Source: Chrysomallon squamiferum (taxonomy: Eukaryota > Mollusca > Gastropoda > Neomphalida > Peltospiridae). From it: a stretch of DNA of 64,000 nt. How positions within the stretch are numbered: the first letter of the stretch is position 1; each line of letters starts with the position of its first letter. Where the stretch lies: assembly GCA_012295275.1 (NCBI GenBank), contig CM022672.1, positions 34,804,999-34,868,998 on the forward strand. The letters are read 5' to 3'. Made by a program: the position numbers and the translations under genes. The notes under the pieces were generated by a model that searched no databases, was not told where the DNA came from, and saw nothing but the letters and a program-made list of their open reading frames with translations. Below, one piece after another: positions 27,249-56,876 of this stretch.

Positions 27249-27845
27249 ACACACATACACACACATACACACATACATACACACACACACACACATACAT
27301 ACACACACACACACACACACATACATACATACATACATACACACACACACATACAAATAACGGCTCCGTCCGTTTTGTACATTTTTAAACATGACAAACT
27401 CTAAACATGATACATGCAAACGTACATACATGTATATACATACATACAAGCATTCATATATACATACATACAAGCATTCATATATATATACATTGTAGAC
27501 ACAGGCAAATATATACATACATACATACATACATTCATACATGATACACAAGCATACATACATACATACATACATACATACATACATACATACATACATA
27601 CATACATACATACATACATACATACATACATACACATACACACACACACACATACATACATACATACATACATACACACATACACACACACACACACATA
27701 CATACATACATACATACATACATACATACATACATACAAGCATTCATACATACATACATACAATACATACATACATACACACACATACATACATACATAC
27801 ATACATACATACATACATACATACATACATACATACATACATACA

Positions 27846-27877
<32 letters not shown>

Positions 27878-27935
27878 CATACATACATACATACAACACA
27901 TACATATACATACATACGTCATACATACATACATA
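27170..27935. repeat. CA and CATA microsatellite tract
   Basis: CA-rich repeats (27170-27352) and long (CATA)n runs (27420-27935), adjoining the tRNA-like head of the SINE. Mirror arrangement of 4477-4900. Confidence 0.92.
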
Positions 27936-27936
27936 C

Positions 27937-28200
27937 GTCAAGGTTGTCTTGATGACTGAGAGGTAATGTCGTCCGCCTTCGGAGTGCGGGCGGATGGGTG
28001 TCATACGTTCGAGTCTCGTCAGCGACATCTGACGTGTTTTGTGAGGTTTTCATGCGCCAATGCGTTCCCGAATATTATCTGTGTCTTTTCAGACGTACAT
28101 AAGACTGAATATTCAATCCTAAAATATCTACATATTCAGTGCTTATGCTGATAAAAAGAAATGCGTATGAATAGTGACATTGTAATAGGAAGAGATTACT
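27937..28200 (+). mobile_element. tRNA-derived SINE-like element upstream of gene D
   Basis: Paralogue of 4200-4476. The B-box-like GTTCGAGTCTC is intact. The A-box region has diverged to TGACTGAGAGG. The body ends near GACATTGTAATA, where the E upstream region continues without the element. Ends are approximate. Confidence 0.6.
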
Positions 28201-28209
28201 CATCAATGG

Positions 28210-28570
28210 GGACACTCCGCTAGCTCGTTTCATACATGTACCCAGTCATGCGTGTCCTAGATTCGTGTTGTGAATGACATTAAGTACTGAACTCTTAGCT
28301 TGAAACTTTTGTCTCGTTATAGAAGAGTCAACTGATCTGTTTTCACTACACTCGACCTAGTCCTCTGTTAGGTCTGAAAGACAACTTACGGCGAATTACA
28401 AGATTATGTATCATTTTGCTGTTTGTTACATATACCTCGGTGTATTAATAATACGTTTAGATTACATTAAATACTACTATTTTAATTATTATTTTCTGTT
28501 TTATAGCATGGACAGTGACGGCATAGGAATAGTTTCACGATTTCACATTATGTATCTCTGTAAATAATAT
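28210..28570 (+). promoter_or_regulatory. Conserved upstream block of gene D
   Basis: Shared with A (3795-4135) and E (47580-47915), including GTTTTCACTACACTCGACC and TTTCACATTATGTATCTC cores. About 0.5-0.9 kb before the ATG. Confidence 0.4.
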
Positions 28571-29097
28571 ATTAAGTGAAATAAGAAAACACACATACAC
28601 ACACACACACACACTCAACCACACATATTGGATGTGTGTGTGTATGTGTGTGTGTGTGTATAAGTCAATTAATAGTGCTGATCTTTTTATGTGTGTGTTT
28701 ATTAATACATTAATACATACATATATATATATATATATATGTTGGATGTGTGATTGAATGGGTGTGGGGGGTGAGTGGGTCTGTGTATAAGTCAGTTAAT
28801 AGAGCTGACCTTTTTAAAAGTATTATGACACCTGTCTGACAGGATAATGTATATGAAAAGTTTTCTGTGTTTGTGACCTAATTTCAGTTCGAGTAAAACG
28901 TAGTTTCGTAGATCCAAATTTAATCTCAGTGTGTTTAATTTATCATATTTACATTCCTCTGTATACATTCCTCTGTCTATATGAACTTTGTACAACGATA
29001 TATTAGATGGTGTTTTTATCTTTTCTCATTCAAAACGAGTCTTGTGTCAGCTCTCAGTTTTACTTCCTTGTTGGTTTAACTACGAGACATTTTCGCT

Positions 29098-44675
<15,578 letters not shown>

Positions 44676-44904
44676 TATTTTTCAGTAAAGAGAAAACTGG
44701 TTTTAGAACATTCGGAATTTTTTGAAACTTTCTATGGGGTGATTAAATTAGTGCCACTTAATTATTTCTCTGTAGTATAATATCTTTTAAGAACTGTACA
44801 GTATAACTGAATATATAATATGACATTATATTTTAAATATTTAGTTTAGTAAATACTTACTTTGCTATTTAAGGAGTATATAATTATATCCTAAGCAGCT
44901 ATGT

Positions 44905-44968
<64 letters not shown>

Positions 44969-45106
44969 TAATAATAATAATGTTAAAAACAAAAAACAAT
45001 GTGTTTCTGATTGTTACAAAAACGCCAACAACTGCCAGTTTGATGAAATCATAAACTCTGTGGTATTTGGATATTGTTCTTGTCAATATTACTATTATTA
45101 TTATTA

Positions 45107-45147
<41 letters not shown>

Positions 45148-45460
45148 GCCATAATAACTAGTTTTTTGCTAGATTATTTCTGTTTTGTGTCAGAAACTTT
45201 GTTTTTTCTTAGTGACGATAACTATATATTATTTTTATTGATTGATCTGCGATTATTTTATAGTTTCGTAATTAATTATATTCTTTAGATATCGGCTTTT
45301 TGGCTTAATTATTTCCTTAGTTGCTATTAATATATTTTGTCTTAATTAAAGTGAACTTTGTATTTTATAAACAAATATGTACATCTTACAACATATCCAG
45401 ATTAGAAGATATTTTATCAATATTTTTATACATTGGTGTGTGTTATTGTGTGTAATATAG

Positions 45461-45520
45461 CTAATACTGCATGTGATTCATCTGAGAATGGTGACGGGGA
45501 TAATAAAGAAATCACAAAAA
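45461..45520 (+). other. Possible orphan 60-nt phase 1-1 exon
   Basis: Bounded by ATATAG and GTAAGT, 60 nt, open in the phase-1 frame for 20 residues (acidic, including SSENGDGDN). It lies 0.8 kb after the D stop codon. No homologue was recognised, and it could be chance. Confidence 0.2.
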
Positions 45521-45950
45521 GTAAGTTTTAAAAGCCAGGCTGTCCATCTTGTTATTAATTCAAATAACGCCATCCCATCAGCATTGGAATAAGTTTATTG
45601 TTTCTTTCTTTTTTATCTCATCAGCATTTATTTCAATAAGTTTATTGTTTCTTTCTTTTCTTATGCAATTATTTCAAATAAAAAAATGCTTAAAGAAATA
45701 TCTTAATGTAAATATTAATTAATTACTAAATTTTATTGTAATTAAAATAAAAAATAAATACATAAAAACAACAAATAAAAAATACCAACTAATTATTACA
45801 AATTCATAAAACCTATTTCAGAAAAAAATGTCATGGATTAAATCATATGCGAGTGGTAATACACACGAACAACATAAAGAATCTTTCTGATTTGCTAAAG
45901 TTATTTAAAATGAAAAATTTGAATTTCCGCCGCCTTTTCTTCTTTTTTGT

Positions 45951-46777
45951 CACAATTTTGAGTTTGTTCATCCCAGTAACTAAACACGTTATGATAACCT
46001 TTCGAAAAATAATAATAATAATAATAATAAAAATAATAATAAAAATTCCGTGACAAATAATAATGACGGTCTTCCCTTGATTGATGATCAGTAATTATAA
46101 TGGAAAAAATTATTATACGTTATTGCAAAATTTCAATAAGTTGACATCAGTTTTGCAAAAAATCTGAACATGATAAAAAATAGTAGTAATAATGCGATAC
46201 AATTTTGAAAAATTAACCTTGTTTTGTTTGAATCTTAGTTAAAAAGAAACGATACTAAAAGATAAAAAGTATTATATATAATAATATATCATAACGTGGT
46301 ATAATTTGTTTATTTTTCAATTTCTTTTTAATTCATTCTCCTTTTTCGTTTGACATTTTCTTCTTATAAAAACAAAATACTAAAACATAAAAATAAAATA
46401 TCCAACAGTAATAGATTTTAATTCCTAAGTCAAACATCATGGATGAAGACTTAAAAAACAAAATCCAAAAATAAGATTAAATCAATCAGCAAATGTCACT
46501 AAAAAAAGACAAAAAAACAAAACTAACTTTCTAAACCATATTTACCAAACCATCATTGCTTGAGAGGTGCTTTGTCTTGGGTACGCGTCCCTTAGACACC
46601 TTGACTCAAGACGGCGCACCGATCAAAATATCTCGTTTAAAGCGCGTGCTTGATGTTTATAGAGCTCGCGCGTGCGTTCCTGAAACACATCTGCAGAAGC
46701 CTGTCACACTTCTGCAGACAGCCTTTCTGAATTTACTTTGAAAATTAAAACACAATTTTGAGTTTGTTCATCCCAGT
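45951..46777. repeat. Segment flanked by a 27-bp direct repeat
   Basis: The 27 bp starting CACAATTTTGAGTTTGTTCA occur identically at 45951-45977 and 46751-46777. The right copy follows an A-rich stretch (GAAAATTAAAA). This could be a retro-insertion with a long target duplication or a simple local duplication. Confidence 0.5.
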
Positions 46778-47268
46778 GTTTCTTAGTTTATACAGTAACG
46801 GAACTTCCGCTAATTATATAATACAGCTCCCCATGGACGTCTGCCTTATTTAATGTAAATATTTTATTTTAATTTACAAATGTTTTTTGTTATTTAGTTC
46901 ATTTATTTATTACTTCCTGATGTTAATGAGAAAAGTGCAAATACACGAATAGTTAAACATTTTAAAGAGTGGGAATGTCAGAATGAGGTCACGGCAAAAC
47001 TCCGTGATCTATGTTTTGTGGTTTGCATGACAGAACTATGTTTGTTTTTTATTAACTCGCTGCAGTTTTATAAACAGAAAGAGAAATGTATGACGTCCTC
47101 GACACGTTGCCCAGTTTTGTTTTGCTCGTTCTGTTTTCATCCGAGCACATTTTTCAAAATGAAATAAACACAGAAAAAAGTGCTGAAAAAAGCAGACGAT
47201 CTTTTTGGTTTATATCTGGTTTCGTTTTTTTTTTTTTTTTATTTTTTTTAAATTTATTTATTATTTAA

Positions 47269-47334
<66 letters not shown>

Positions 47335-47579
47335 TACTATCTGTTCAAATATTATTATCTTTTATTTCTTTCTGTTTATTTTTATACAAAGCTCTTTTTT
47401 TGTTGTTCATTGTTTCTTGCAGATACACTGTAAGTAAGTGAGAGAATGTTACTGGAGGTAGAGATAGAAGATATTCACCTTGTCTGAAGATGTTAGTGAA
47501 CATTTTTCTGTGTTTGAAATAGATATATGTGTTACTGCTGACATTGTTATATGAAGAGATTACACCAGCTCGTTTCAAA

Positions 47580-47930
47580 CATTTATTCATTATTGCTTGT
47601 CCTAGATGTGAATCACATTAAGTAGTGAACTCTTAGCTTGAAACTTTTGTCTCGTTATAGAAGAGTCAACTGATCTGTTTTCACTACACTCGACCTAGTC
47701 CTCTGTTATATCTGAAAGAAAACTTACGGCGAATTACAAGATTATCTATCATTGTGCTGTTTGTTTCATATACCTTGGTGTCTTAAAAATACTTTTATAT
47801 TACATTAAATACTTCAATGTTTATTACTTCTATCTGTTTCATCGTTTGAACAGTGACGACATTGCAATAGCAAAGAAAGACAAGATTTCACATTATGTAT
47901 CTCTAAAATAAGAGTTAAGTTTTTCTTTCA
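47580..47930 (+). promoter_or_regulatory. Conserved upstream block of gene E
   Basis: Paralogous to D 28250-28570 and A 3795-4135, without the SINE and CATA tract that lie just upstream in those two. Confidence 0.4.
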
Positions 47931-48287
47931 TTAGTAGATGAAATCAGCAGTAAACACACACACACATATGTATATGTCTATGTATGTATGTATGTATTTC
48001 TGTTGTACGTGTGTGTGTGTTATTGTATGTACATGTGTATACGTGTCTGTATTCTATGATATGGTTTATATTTGTATATAACAGTTGACAATACAGGGGT
48101 ATTCTGATACCTGTCTGCTAAGAAAAAGCATATGAAACGTTTTCTGTTTATTGTGAACGAATTTGAGTATGTGTAAAACCGATATTCCTAGATCCAAATT
48201 TAACCTTAGTGTGTTTAATTTAATATTCGTCTGCTATGAACTTTGTACCAGAATATATTACATCGTGTTTTTATCTTTTCTCATTGG

Positions 48288-48294
48288 TGAGTCA
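48288..48294 (+). promoter_or_regulatory. AP-1/bZIP-like site upstream of gene E
   Basis: TGAGTCA 68 bp before the ATG, as in A and B. In D the surrounding sequence is the same but about 13 bp including this site are missing (near 29030). Confidence 0.45.
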
Positions 48295-48362
48295 TGACAA
48301 CGAGTCTTGTCTCAACTCGCAGTTTTACTTCCTGGTTTGTTTGTCTACGAAACATTTTCACT

Positions 48363-48441
48363 ATGGCTGGGTGCTGGATAAGTCTTCAGTTTCTAGTTTG
48401 TTGTTTAATTTTGCAGTCAGGACAGATAGCAGCCGGATATG
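48363..48441 (+). CDS. Gene E exon 1, signal peptide
   Basis: 79 nt, MAGCWISLQFLVCC with hydrophobic core, ending IAAGY, GTAAGT donor in phase 1. Confidence 0.9.
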
Positions 48442-51400
48442 GTAAGTTATAAAATATTTGTATTTGTGAAACATTTACAGGATATACGAATAATTATTAC
48501 TTTTAATTTATAGTGATACTGATAAATATTTAGGAAGGTTGCAAATAAGATTTATTTTTCTTCCTCTGTTATTATTGTTATCGTTTTTGTTGTTGTTGTT
48601 GTTGCACTGTTGGTGGTAATGGACGTGATTCAGACAATTATGTATTTCGGTTCATTATGTAACTTACTTCGACAGAATACTAATATACTAAAATACAACC
48701 ATCATTAAAGATATTTCCCTTGACGACAAAAATATACTTTGTTAACAAATACTTACATTGAGTGACAGAACATAAACACTAGTATTGAATATTTCTGTAT
48801 AAGCTGTGCATTTTTTACATATTTATTATAGCTAGTACACATAGTAATATATTTCTTTCAGTTATCTTCTTCTTTTTTTATTAAATCTAGTAAGATATCA
48901 ATTTTAGTTTATATGACTGGCTTTTGTTATTAACATTTTCAAGAAACGGTAGCTATAAAAGCAATAGTAACTTGATCATAGCTGACACTGGTAGAAATAA
49001 TAACAATAACAGAGATAGAGTCGTAACCAACTGTTTACACTTCTACACTAAATATAATAATAATAATTAGTATTATCAGCAATAAGACCATCATAAACAC
49101 TGCTTAGTTTATACAAGTAATTCTGAATACTGAGACGGTCAGTTGGATTTCCGATCCACTAGAGGAAACCAAACTTATAATAATTATTATAGTTTCTTTA
49201 CTACTAAGAATACTATTAACAACAAGATTAGGAGTTAATAGAATGAAAAAAAAAAAATACTATATTATAGACATATTAAAATATGTCTAGTTCAATGTAG
49301 GAATCTATGAATCCTTCGCTTTATTTCATGTATACATAAATGTATTTTTCTTTTGCTGTTCAAACATCCGTGTTCTTTGTTTGACCCAAATTTAAACGCA
49401 CTTCATAAAAGGATGTTAAAACGGAACGTTAACACACAGACAGACCAATTGACTCACTCAAACGCGTTTAGATACGCACAAACATTCAGTCATATATGTC
49501 GCGTTTTTCCACAGATTTTAATAAAACTAAAGACAAACTGAGTCTTCTTCTTAAACTGTGTTATTGTTTTGTTCACAAATCGTACTAATAATGTTTTTAT
49601 TATTATACTAAGTACAGGAAGATGATTTTACTTTTGGTAGCGGTAATGGTGAGGCAAACAAATAAAAAAATCGTGTGGCAGGAAGATGTAAGGTTTCAGA
49701 AGATATGAAAACGATTTCAAAACAGCGATTTGAATGTAAACAAGTCGAGCTTTGGTTGTATTTTTTCTGTTGTTTAAACACTGACATTTGTATAGATTTA
49801 TATGTAATCGAAGAAATTAGTTTCTCACACGTTTGCTTTGTGATGATTATGAATGATAATTAATTAACTTTTATAAATATTGATAGTTAAAAATAACTAT
49901 TCATTATTTTTTAAATAAAATTATGTCGTCATTAGTGTAAATCTGTAGTTTATAATACAGCATTTTCAAAATCATCATAAACAAACTTCATATATTAAAA
50001 CAGTTTAAATACATTAATTAATTTCAGTGCATATATTAAGCATCACAAATAAATAAATAAATAAACAAACAAACAAAAAAACAAATAAATAAATAAGTAT
50101 CATCAGTTTTGAATATTACTTTATTCAGTATAAACCGTTTAAATCATGATTATAGCCTGTACAAACATAACATTACACATACTTCCTTTAATGTTAATTG
50201 TACTTTTCCTGTAGCAGAATATGTCTACAATTTCACTTATTTAAGGCCAATGTTTTATGTGTTTGGGTGACTGTCTGTCGTCAGTAAATTATTTACAGAT
50301 ATATAGAGAAGAGTAGCTGTAAAAACTCCATCAGCGCTGTCACTGGTAGAAGAAATAATATTAATTATGATATAGAAATACAGCCATAACCACTGAGATG
50401 TTTATCATTTCAACTGTCAAAGTTCAACAAGAATTAGGAAACAAATCGCTTATATTTTGTCATGAATACAGCAACAAATTATTGAATGTTTGATGAGATG
50501 TGTAAAATATCGTGGACATATTTTGAATATAATAAAGTTGAACAGGAATCTGATTTTATTTATTTATCTTGTGTGTGTTTGGATGGATGAATGGATCAAT
50601 GGACGTGTGGGGCTTCAGTTACAAAACAACATTTTTTATGAGAGCGCATATTTTATATACGAAGTACAGCAAATTAATTAGTTTTCCTTCCTGCTACTTC
50701 GATGTGTTTTCTCTTTCTATTCACGAATCAGGAAAACAAAAGTTGTGAAAGAAATGAATATGAATGAAAAAAAGGCTTTGTGTGTGTGTTTTTTTTTTAT
50801 ATATTAGGCAGATAGGAGACATAAACATAGTCAGGCAGAGAGAAAGACAGAAATAAATAAAAAAGATATGAGTTACTTAAGAAAATTCTGAGTAAATGTA
50901 CTGATGTATAAGCCTAATGGTGAACAAAAATATCCATTCTCTAACAGCAGTTATTCTCTTTAACATAATTTTAGGTTTTTTGTTGTTGTTGTTGTTGCTG
51001 TTGATATGTTTGTTTTCTTTCTTATTTTCTCTCTTTGTCTCTCTGTCTCGCCTCCTACCTCCCTCTGTCTCTTACACATATTCTCTCTATCTCTGATCTC
51101 TATATTTGTGTCTGTTAGAAAAAAACCACATAAACATACAAATACAAAAACACTTCTACTAAAACACACACCGTAGATGTTAAACTAAGCGTTAAGATCA
51201 CAAGATGGAACAAGTTTTTGTAATTATACTTCCTTGTTCGTTATCAGTCTAAAGCGAATTGGCAGCAGTATTGAGATTTTGTTTTTCTAGCTTGTTATTT
51301 GATTTTAGAATCAGGACTATCGTTTGCTTTATTTCTGATTATTCCGAGTGAAACATCAACTGTAACAAACAGCAGACTTTGCCTTTCATTTTCAGATATA

Positions 51401-52716
51401 AGTGTTTATAATGTAATAATATTATGAGTCTTTATTGCACTTAAAATTTTCATTATTATAATTTAAATAATTAAATCTCCAAAAGGGTTTATACATATTT
51501 ATTTTGTAAATGTTTGACTGTAAAAAGATGTTAGTAAAACACTTATTGTAGATATGTATTTGTTTCCGATACTGAAGTTGTAATTTACTGTACTAAGTTT
51601 TTTCTTCATTCTTCATTCATTAATTTATATATGTGATATTTTTCAGTAAACGTAGCTCGGAATAAAAATGCATATCAAAATTCTTATTTGCCGGCTTATG
51701 AAAAACTTGCTTCAAGAGGCGTTGATGGAAAAACTAGAGGAAATTGGCGTAGAGTTATACACACAGATACAAACCAGCCTTACACTTGGTGGGAAGTAGA
51801 TTTAGGAAAACCTTACTTTATTCATGAAGTTAAAATATATTTCAGATATGACAGTAAGTATGAAAATTAAACTATGAATATACAATACGTAACATTAATT
51901 ATAACAATTATTTTTGTTTGTTGATTTTAACTTGTTAGTGACGAAGATTGACGTCAGTGTTTGATGTTTCCGTTTCGTTGTCGTTGTTGCTGTTGTTGTA
52001 TAATTATTTCTGCAAGTTAACTATTATTAAATTTGCTACAGTTTGTGTTTATAATGTTTGCATGACAGCATTATTGATTTATTGGTGTCAATGTTGTTGC
52101 TTATTTTTTTTTTTTTTTTTTTACAAAATCCACAAATCCATATTTTATCCGAAAATATTAGCTGAAGATTAAGTTTCCACAGTTTGATTGTAGACGGAGT
52201 AGATCAATTGTAGTAATCACATTTTAGCAATATCGCAGTATTCCGTTGAACAGAGTGCAAGTATGTCTCAACACTGCTTAACGTGAAGTTTAAACAAGTT
52301 TTGACGACACAGTTTATAAATATTAAACTTTATTCATTAAAATTATTCTGGAACTTTTTTCATGTAATTCTTTCTTCTTTGTACGCATTTATTTATGTAT
52401 TGATTTATTCATACTAAATTAATTACTCGCTGTATCTAAAGAATCATAAGTTATAGAAGGAAATAATAATTTAGATAAAATGCGCAATTTGAGTTTGATA
52501 TTTGCTGAGGTTGCTCAAATCAGCCAATCCTGAGATAATTTAGAATTTATGAAGTTTAAATCGGAAAAGAACAGAGTAGACTGATTTGAAAAACTTTTTT
52601 TTATGTCTAGTAATGTGACAGGTAGAAATTTTCTCCTGGTGAAATTAAAGAATAACAATATATGTAAAATGCATGTTGTTTATTTTATTGTATTTTATTA
52701 TTACATTTTTATAATT

Positions 52717-52807
<91 letters not shown>

Positions 52808-54116
52808 CAAATTTGTCTTGGTATTTCTTGTTCGTTTGTTTTTGGTTCTTTTATTTTAATTTTTCTTTAGACCTCCTTGAATTCCTTTCTTTTATTATTA
52901 TTATTATTTTTATTTTTATTAATATTATTTGAATTTATTAATAAAAGTATGAAATTAATTGTATTTGATTTGTCAGCGTGATGGTAGTCCTAGTTCTTGT
53001 ATTGTTTGTAAGTACACTGTAACACTGAATTGTATCTAATTTAGATAAATGGAGAAGAAATGGTGTACAGGTTTATGCTAACACAGCAGCGAGACAGTCT
53101 AACACAGGACATCTGTGTGGTACTGTTACTGGTAGAAAAGATGGAACTGATATTCCTGAAATTGTGAACATCACTTGTAACGTCAACGCTAGATATGTGA
53201 CTGTTTATCAAGGAACAGATAATGGACAGTCGACAGCACTGGACTTTGTAGAAGTGGAAGTCTACGGTAATTCAACAGAGAATTGAAATTGGTCATTATA
53301 ATAATTTATAATATATTGATTATTGCACACTCAGTTGCAAGAGCTCAGTCGAAAATGAAAACATATTACAATTTTACTTAATAATACTTTGGAAAACTAA
53401 CAAGGAAAAAGTAATAATTTAACATACAACAATGTTGAGATGGCTTGTATCAATTCACAACATACAATTTTTATGTTTCTGTCTAATTTGAATTTGTCCT
53501 GATATAATTATTGTGCTTATTAAATATCTTTCATATGCTTGAATTTTGGGAATTTATAGTATTTCCTTTAAAATTCTTGGTCTTATCAAAGAATTAAAAT
53601 AAAGACTGACCATTTGATATACATCTAGTTTTTACACAATCATCTCAGGGACTAACTAAGCAAGCCTCTGTAATGTTACTGAAACAGTCACCGGCTGAAC
53701 TTGACTGAACACATTTATATAGTGATATGTGCAGTAGTACTGTAACAGATGTTGCATTAGTCATTCATATATTCTAAAAGTGATATAGTAATTCGTTATT
53801 ATTCTCCTGTTGTGTGATTGAATTTATAATAAATGGAAATGAATATATTCTTCTGTTCATGTTTCTTAATTGTTAGTAGGGATTTGCTTAAATATTCCCT
53901 AAGCTGACGTGTAACAACTGGGAAAAAGATGTAAGTATTGCACGCTAGGTAGAAGATGTATGATTACCATTTCATTCAGCCATGACTTGTGTTGTTATAA
54001 ATGGGATGTGTAACAAATTGGAAGATACCTTCACAAACAGTTTTAAAAATATATTTAATACTAATCCCTCCCCTCTACCTTAAAACACTTTTACTTATAT
54101 ATATTTCTTTCTTCTT

Positions 54117-54186
<70 letters not shown>

Positions 54187-56736
54187 TGTTTTCTTTTGTT
54201 TCGTTTCTTTTCTCTTCACTTCCACGTGTATATAATTGTTCTGATATTTAAATTTTTTAATACTGTTTACATTTTTCAGCCTGTCGAAGAGGATATTACG
54301 GTTCTGATTGTGACAAACTGTGTAACAGTCGTCATTGTCAGTCTGATTCGTGTCCTGCTGACACAGGTTCTTGTAATGGAGAATGTCAGGCTGGATGGAT
54401 TGGACTTGACTGTACAGGTAACTAAATCATGAAGGAGAATTTATAAAAAGAGGTTTTCTTCCTAGTAATTGATTTTTTTAGAAACAACTAGAGTGCGATG
54501 GGGTTTAATTCAACTGTACAGGTACGATATCCAAACATATAACAGTATAGCTCAAGCGATAAAAAAGAACAAATGACTGAACTGTTGCTAAGTTTTGCAC
54601 TGTGGGAACTGTGTGTAGTGTGAACAAAGGACACAGGGGTAGAATGAGAAGTGTTGGTTCAAATAAGCAAACAGTCAACTGTGATCGGTCAGAGAAAATC
54701 CATGATGTGTGGAAACTAACACTGACTGTTCAACGTCTCCTAACAGTTGACTTACATCTGCTTTCACTGAAAAATTAAGTAGCAGAATGAACTGACATCC
54801 CAACATTAAACAGTAATTTGTAGGTGATTTTCGAAAAATCTGGATAGAGATGATTAATATTTTGTCACGCAGATCTTTATCGGAAAATTAACGAACAAAT
54901 CTTACTTACCTGGGGATCAGAGAATCCGGTTCAAGTTTACAGTGTAGCAGGGAGACAGTGGACGTTAAAGAGTTTACCACGTGATTAGAAAAGTTATTAT
55001 TAGTCCATCTGTGCGTTCTTTTGGCTATGTGCTGAGAACAGTTATTATTTTGTTCCTCTTTTTTCCTACATAAATGTGTGTGTATCTGTGTGTATGTGTG
55101 TGTGTGTGTGTGTACAGACACATACATATAGACACCAAATTAAAAACATTATTTTCAGTGGAAAAGTATTTAATTTCAGAAGCACATACGTTTCCTGAGA
55201 TCTGTATTTGTCCCTAATTTGTCTAATTTTTAAAATAAAAAATAATATTTTTTTTTTTTTTTTAATTTGAAGGGTAATGGCTGGTTAGTTTTAAAGAAGA
55301 ATACTGAATATGACGTTGTTTTTAAAAATTACATTCATTTTCTTCTTTATAATTTAAAATGCATATCAAACAGAGAGAAACGAATGGATATAATTAGAAA
55401 AGACGAATGACTTATTTGCTTACTTTATTTTTTAGTTATGTGTCAGTCAGGTATAACTTATGGTACTAACTGTAACAAACTGTGTAAAGATCGTCACTGT
55501 TTGAATTCTCAACAAAGCTGTCCTACAGACACTGGATCATGTAGTGGACAATGTCAGACAGGCTGGGACGAAATAGATTGTACAAATAATTACAATTTTA
55601 CCAAAAGTCATGGAACAAAGCAAAAATATATTTAAAAAACAAAACAAAAATAAACCGTAGAACAACAGGTTTAAAATGTCTATGTGATTCTAATTTGAGC
55701 TGGCAGCTTTTCTTTCCTTTGTGGGAGGGAGTGAGAAGAGAGGTATAAACACAGAAATGTACAGTGAATTTATGCTAAGATGAAAATGTCCGAACAAATT
55801 CAATCCATATTTTATGTTTTTCATTTAAATATTATTCATTGTGTGTCATGTTTTGGAGCAAATTCTTTTCGACCCTGAGTAAAACACATATGACATTTTA
55901 TTTATAGTTTTATGAAAGTTAATTTACATGTACGCATCAAACTCTGTTTTATTATGTCCGATCAGCCAGTCACACTGTGTGTGTATATACATTTTTGTAT
56001 TTTTAAAAATATATTAAATGTGTTTTAAATATATCTGGCTATTTTTGCTGTTATTCTGTACACGATTTGGAGTGTTGATCAGTCAGTCAGTTGATGGTTG
56101 GTAAACTATTGTTTTGATTGATACATTTTACTTTTATTATTTTTATTATATAATCAGTTTAAAAGCTGTGGCATGTTATAAGTTTGAATCTTTCGTGTCC
56201 AGAGTGTAAACAGAGTAACTTTTAATCCAAGACTGTATTTAATTTTATGCGACTTGACAATAATATTCTCTGCAATGTCACAGTTATTTTAAATACTTCT
56301 CTTTTTGTTGTGTTCTACGTTTTATTGATATTTTTCTTAATGTTTATAAATATATTATATATTTGTAAAATAAAGTACAGTCGTGCGATATAATAACACT
56401 TGATTTTCTGTCAGTCTTTATTTCTTGTCATTTGTATTAATCTTGTTTAAGAAAGAAATAACTACACTAGTACATTTCTAACTAAAGACTAATACATTAT
56501 TTTATTTAGTTGAATCTTCTATGTTTTCAGTGTGTCAGTTAGGTATAACTTATGGTACTAACTGTAACAAACTGTGTAGAGATCGTCACTGTTTGAATTC
56601 TCAACAAATCTGTCCTACAGACACTGGATCATGTAGTGGACAATGTAAGAGAGGCTGGACTGGAGATGACTGTACAGGTAATTAAATATTTTAGATGTGA
56701 CTATCTTTGTCGAAAAAACAAAACTATTTACATTAA

Positions 56737-56797
<61 letters not shown>

Positions 56798-56820
56798 CTA
56801 TCTATCTATCTATCTATCTA

Positions 56821-56876
<56 letters not shown>

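Larger units (their letters stand above)
25841..28500. other. Intergenic region between genes C and D
   Basis: The segment 25850-26750 is an inverted paralogue of 5400-6290. CA repeats are at 26838-26872. CA and CATA microsatellites fill 27170-27935, followed by a SINE-like copy. No gene was recognised; the long frames in 27100-28030 are microsatellite translations. Confidence 0.65.
44676..47535. other. Intergenic region between genes D and E
   Basis: No convincing gene. AAT/ATT microsatellites lie at 44906-44980 and 45090-45146, AAT at 46007-46043 and ATT at 47268-47336. A possible orphan exon is at 45461-45520, and a segment bounded by a 27-bp direct repeat spans 45951-46777, including a GC-richer patch at 46555-46735. 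Confidence 0.55.

Noticed and set aside
27147-27966. Long open frames on both strands (up to about 198 codons)
   Set aside because: They translate CATA/CA microsatellites (MYVC or HTYI repeats) and have no domain, splice context or conservation.
46556-46741. 61-codon frame in the GC-rich patch
   Set aside because: No recognisable domain, splice sites or homologue in the window; kept only as an oddity of base composition.
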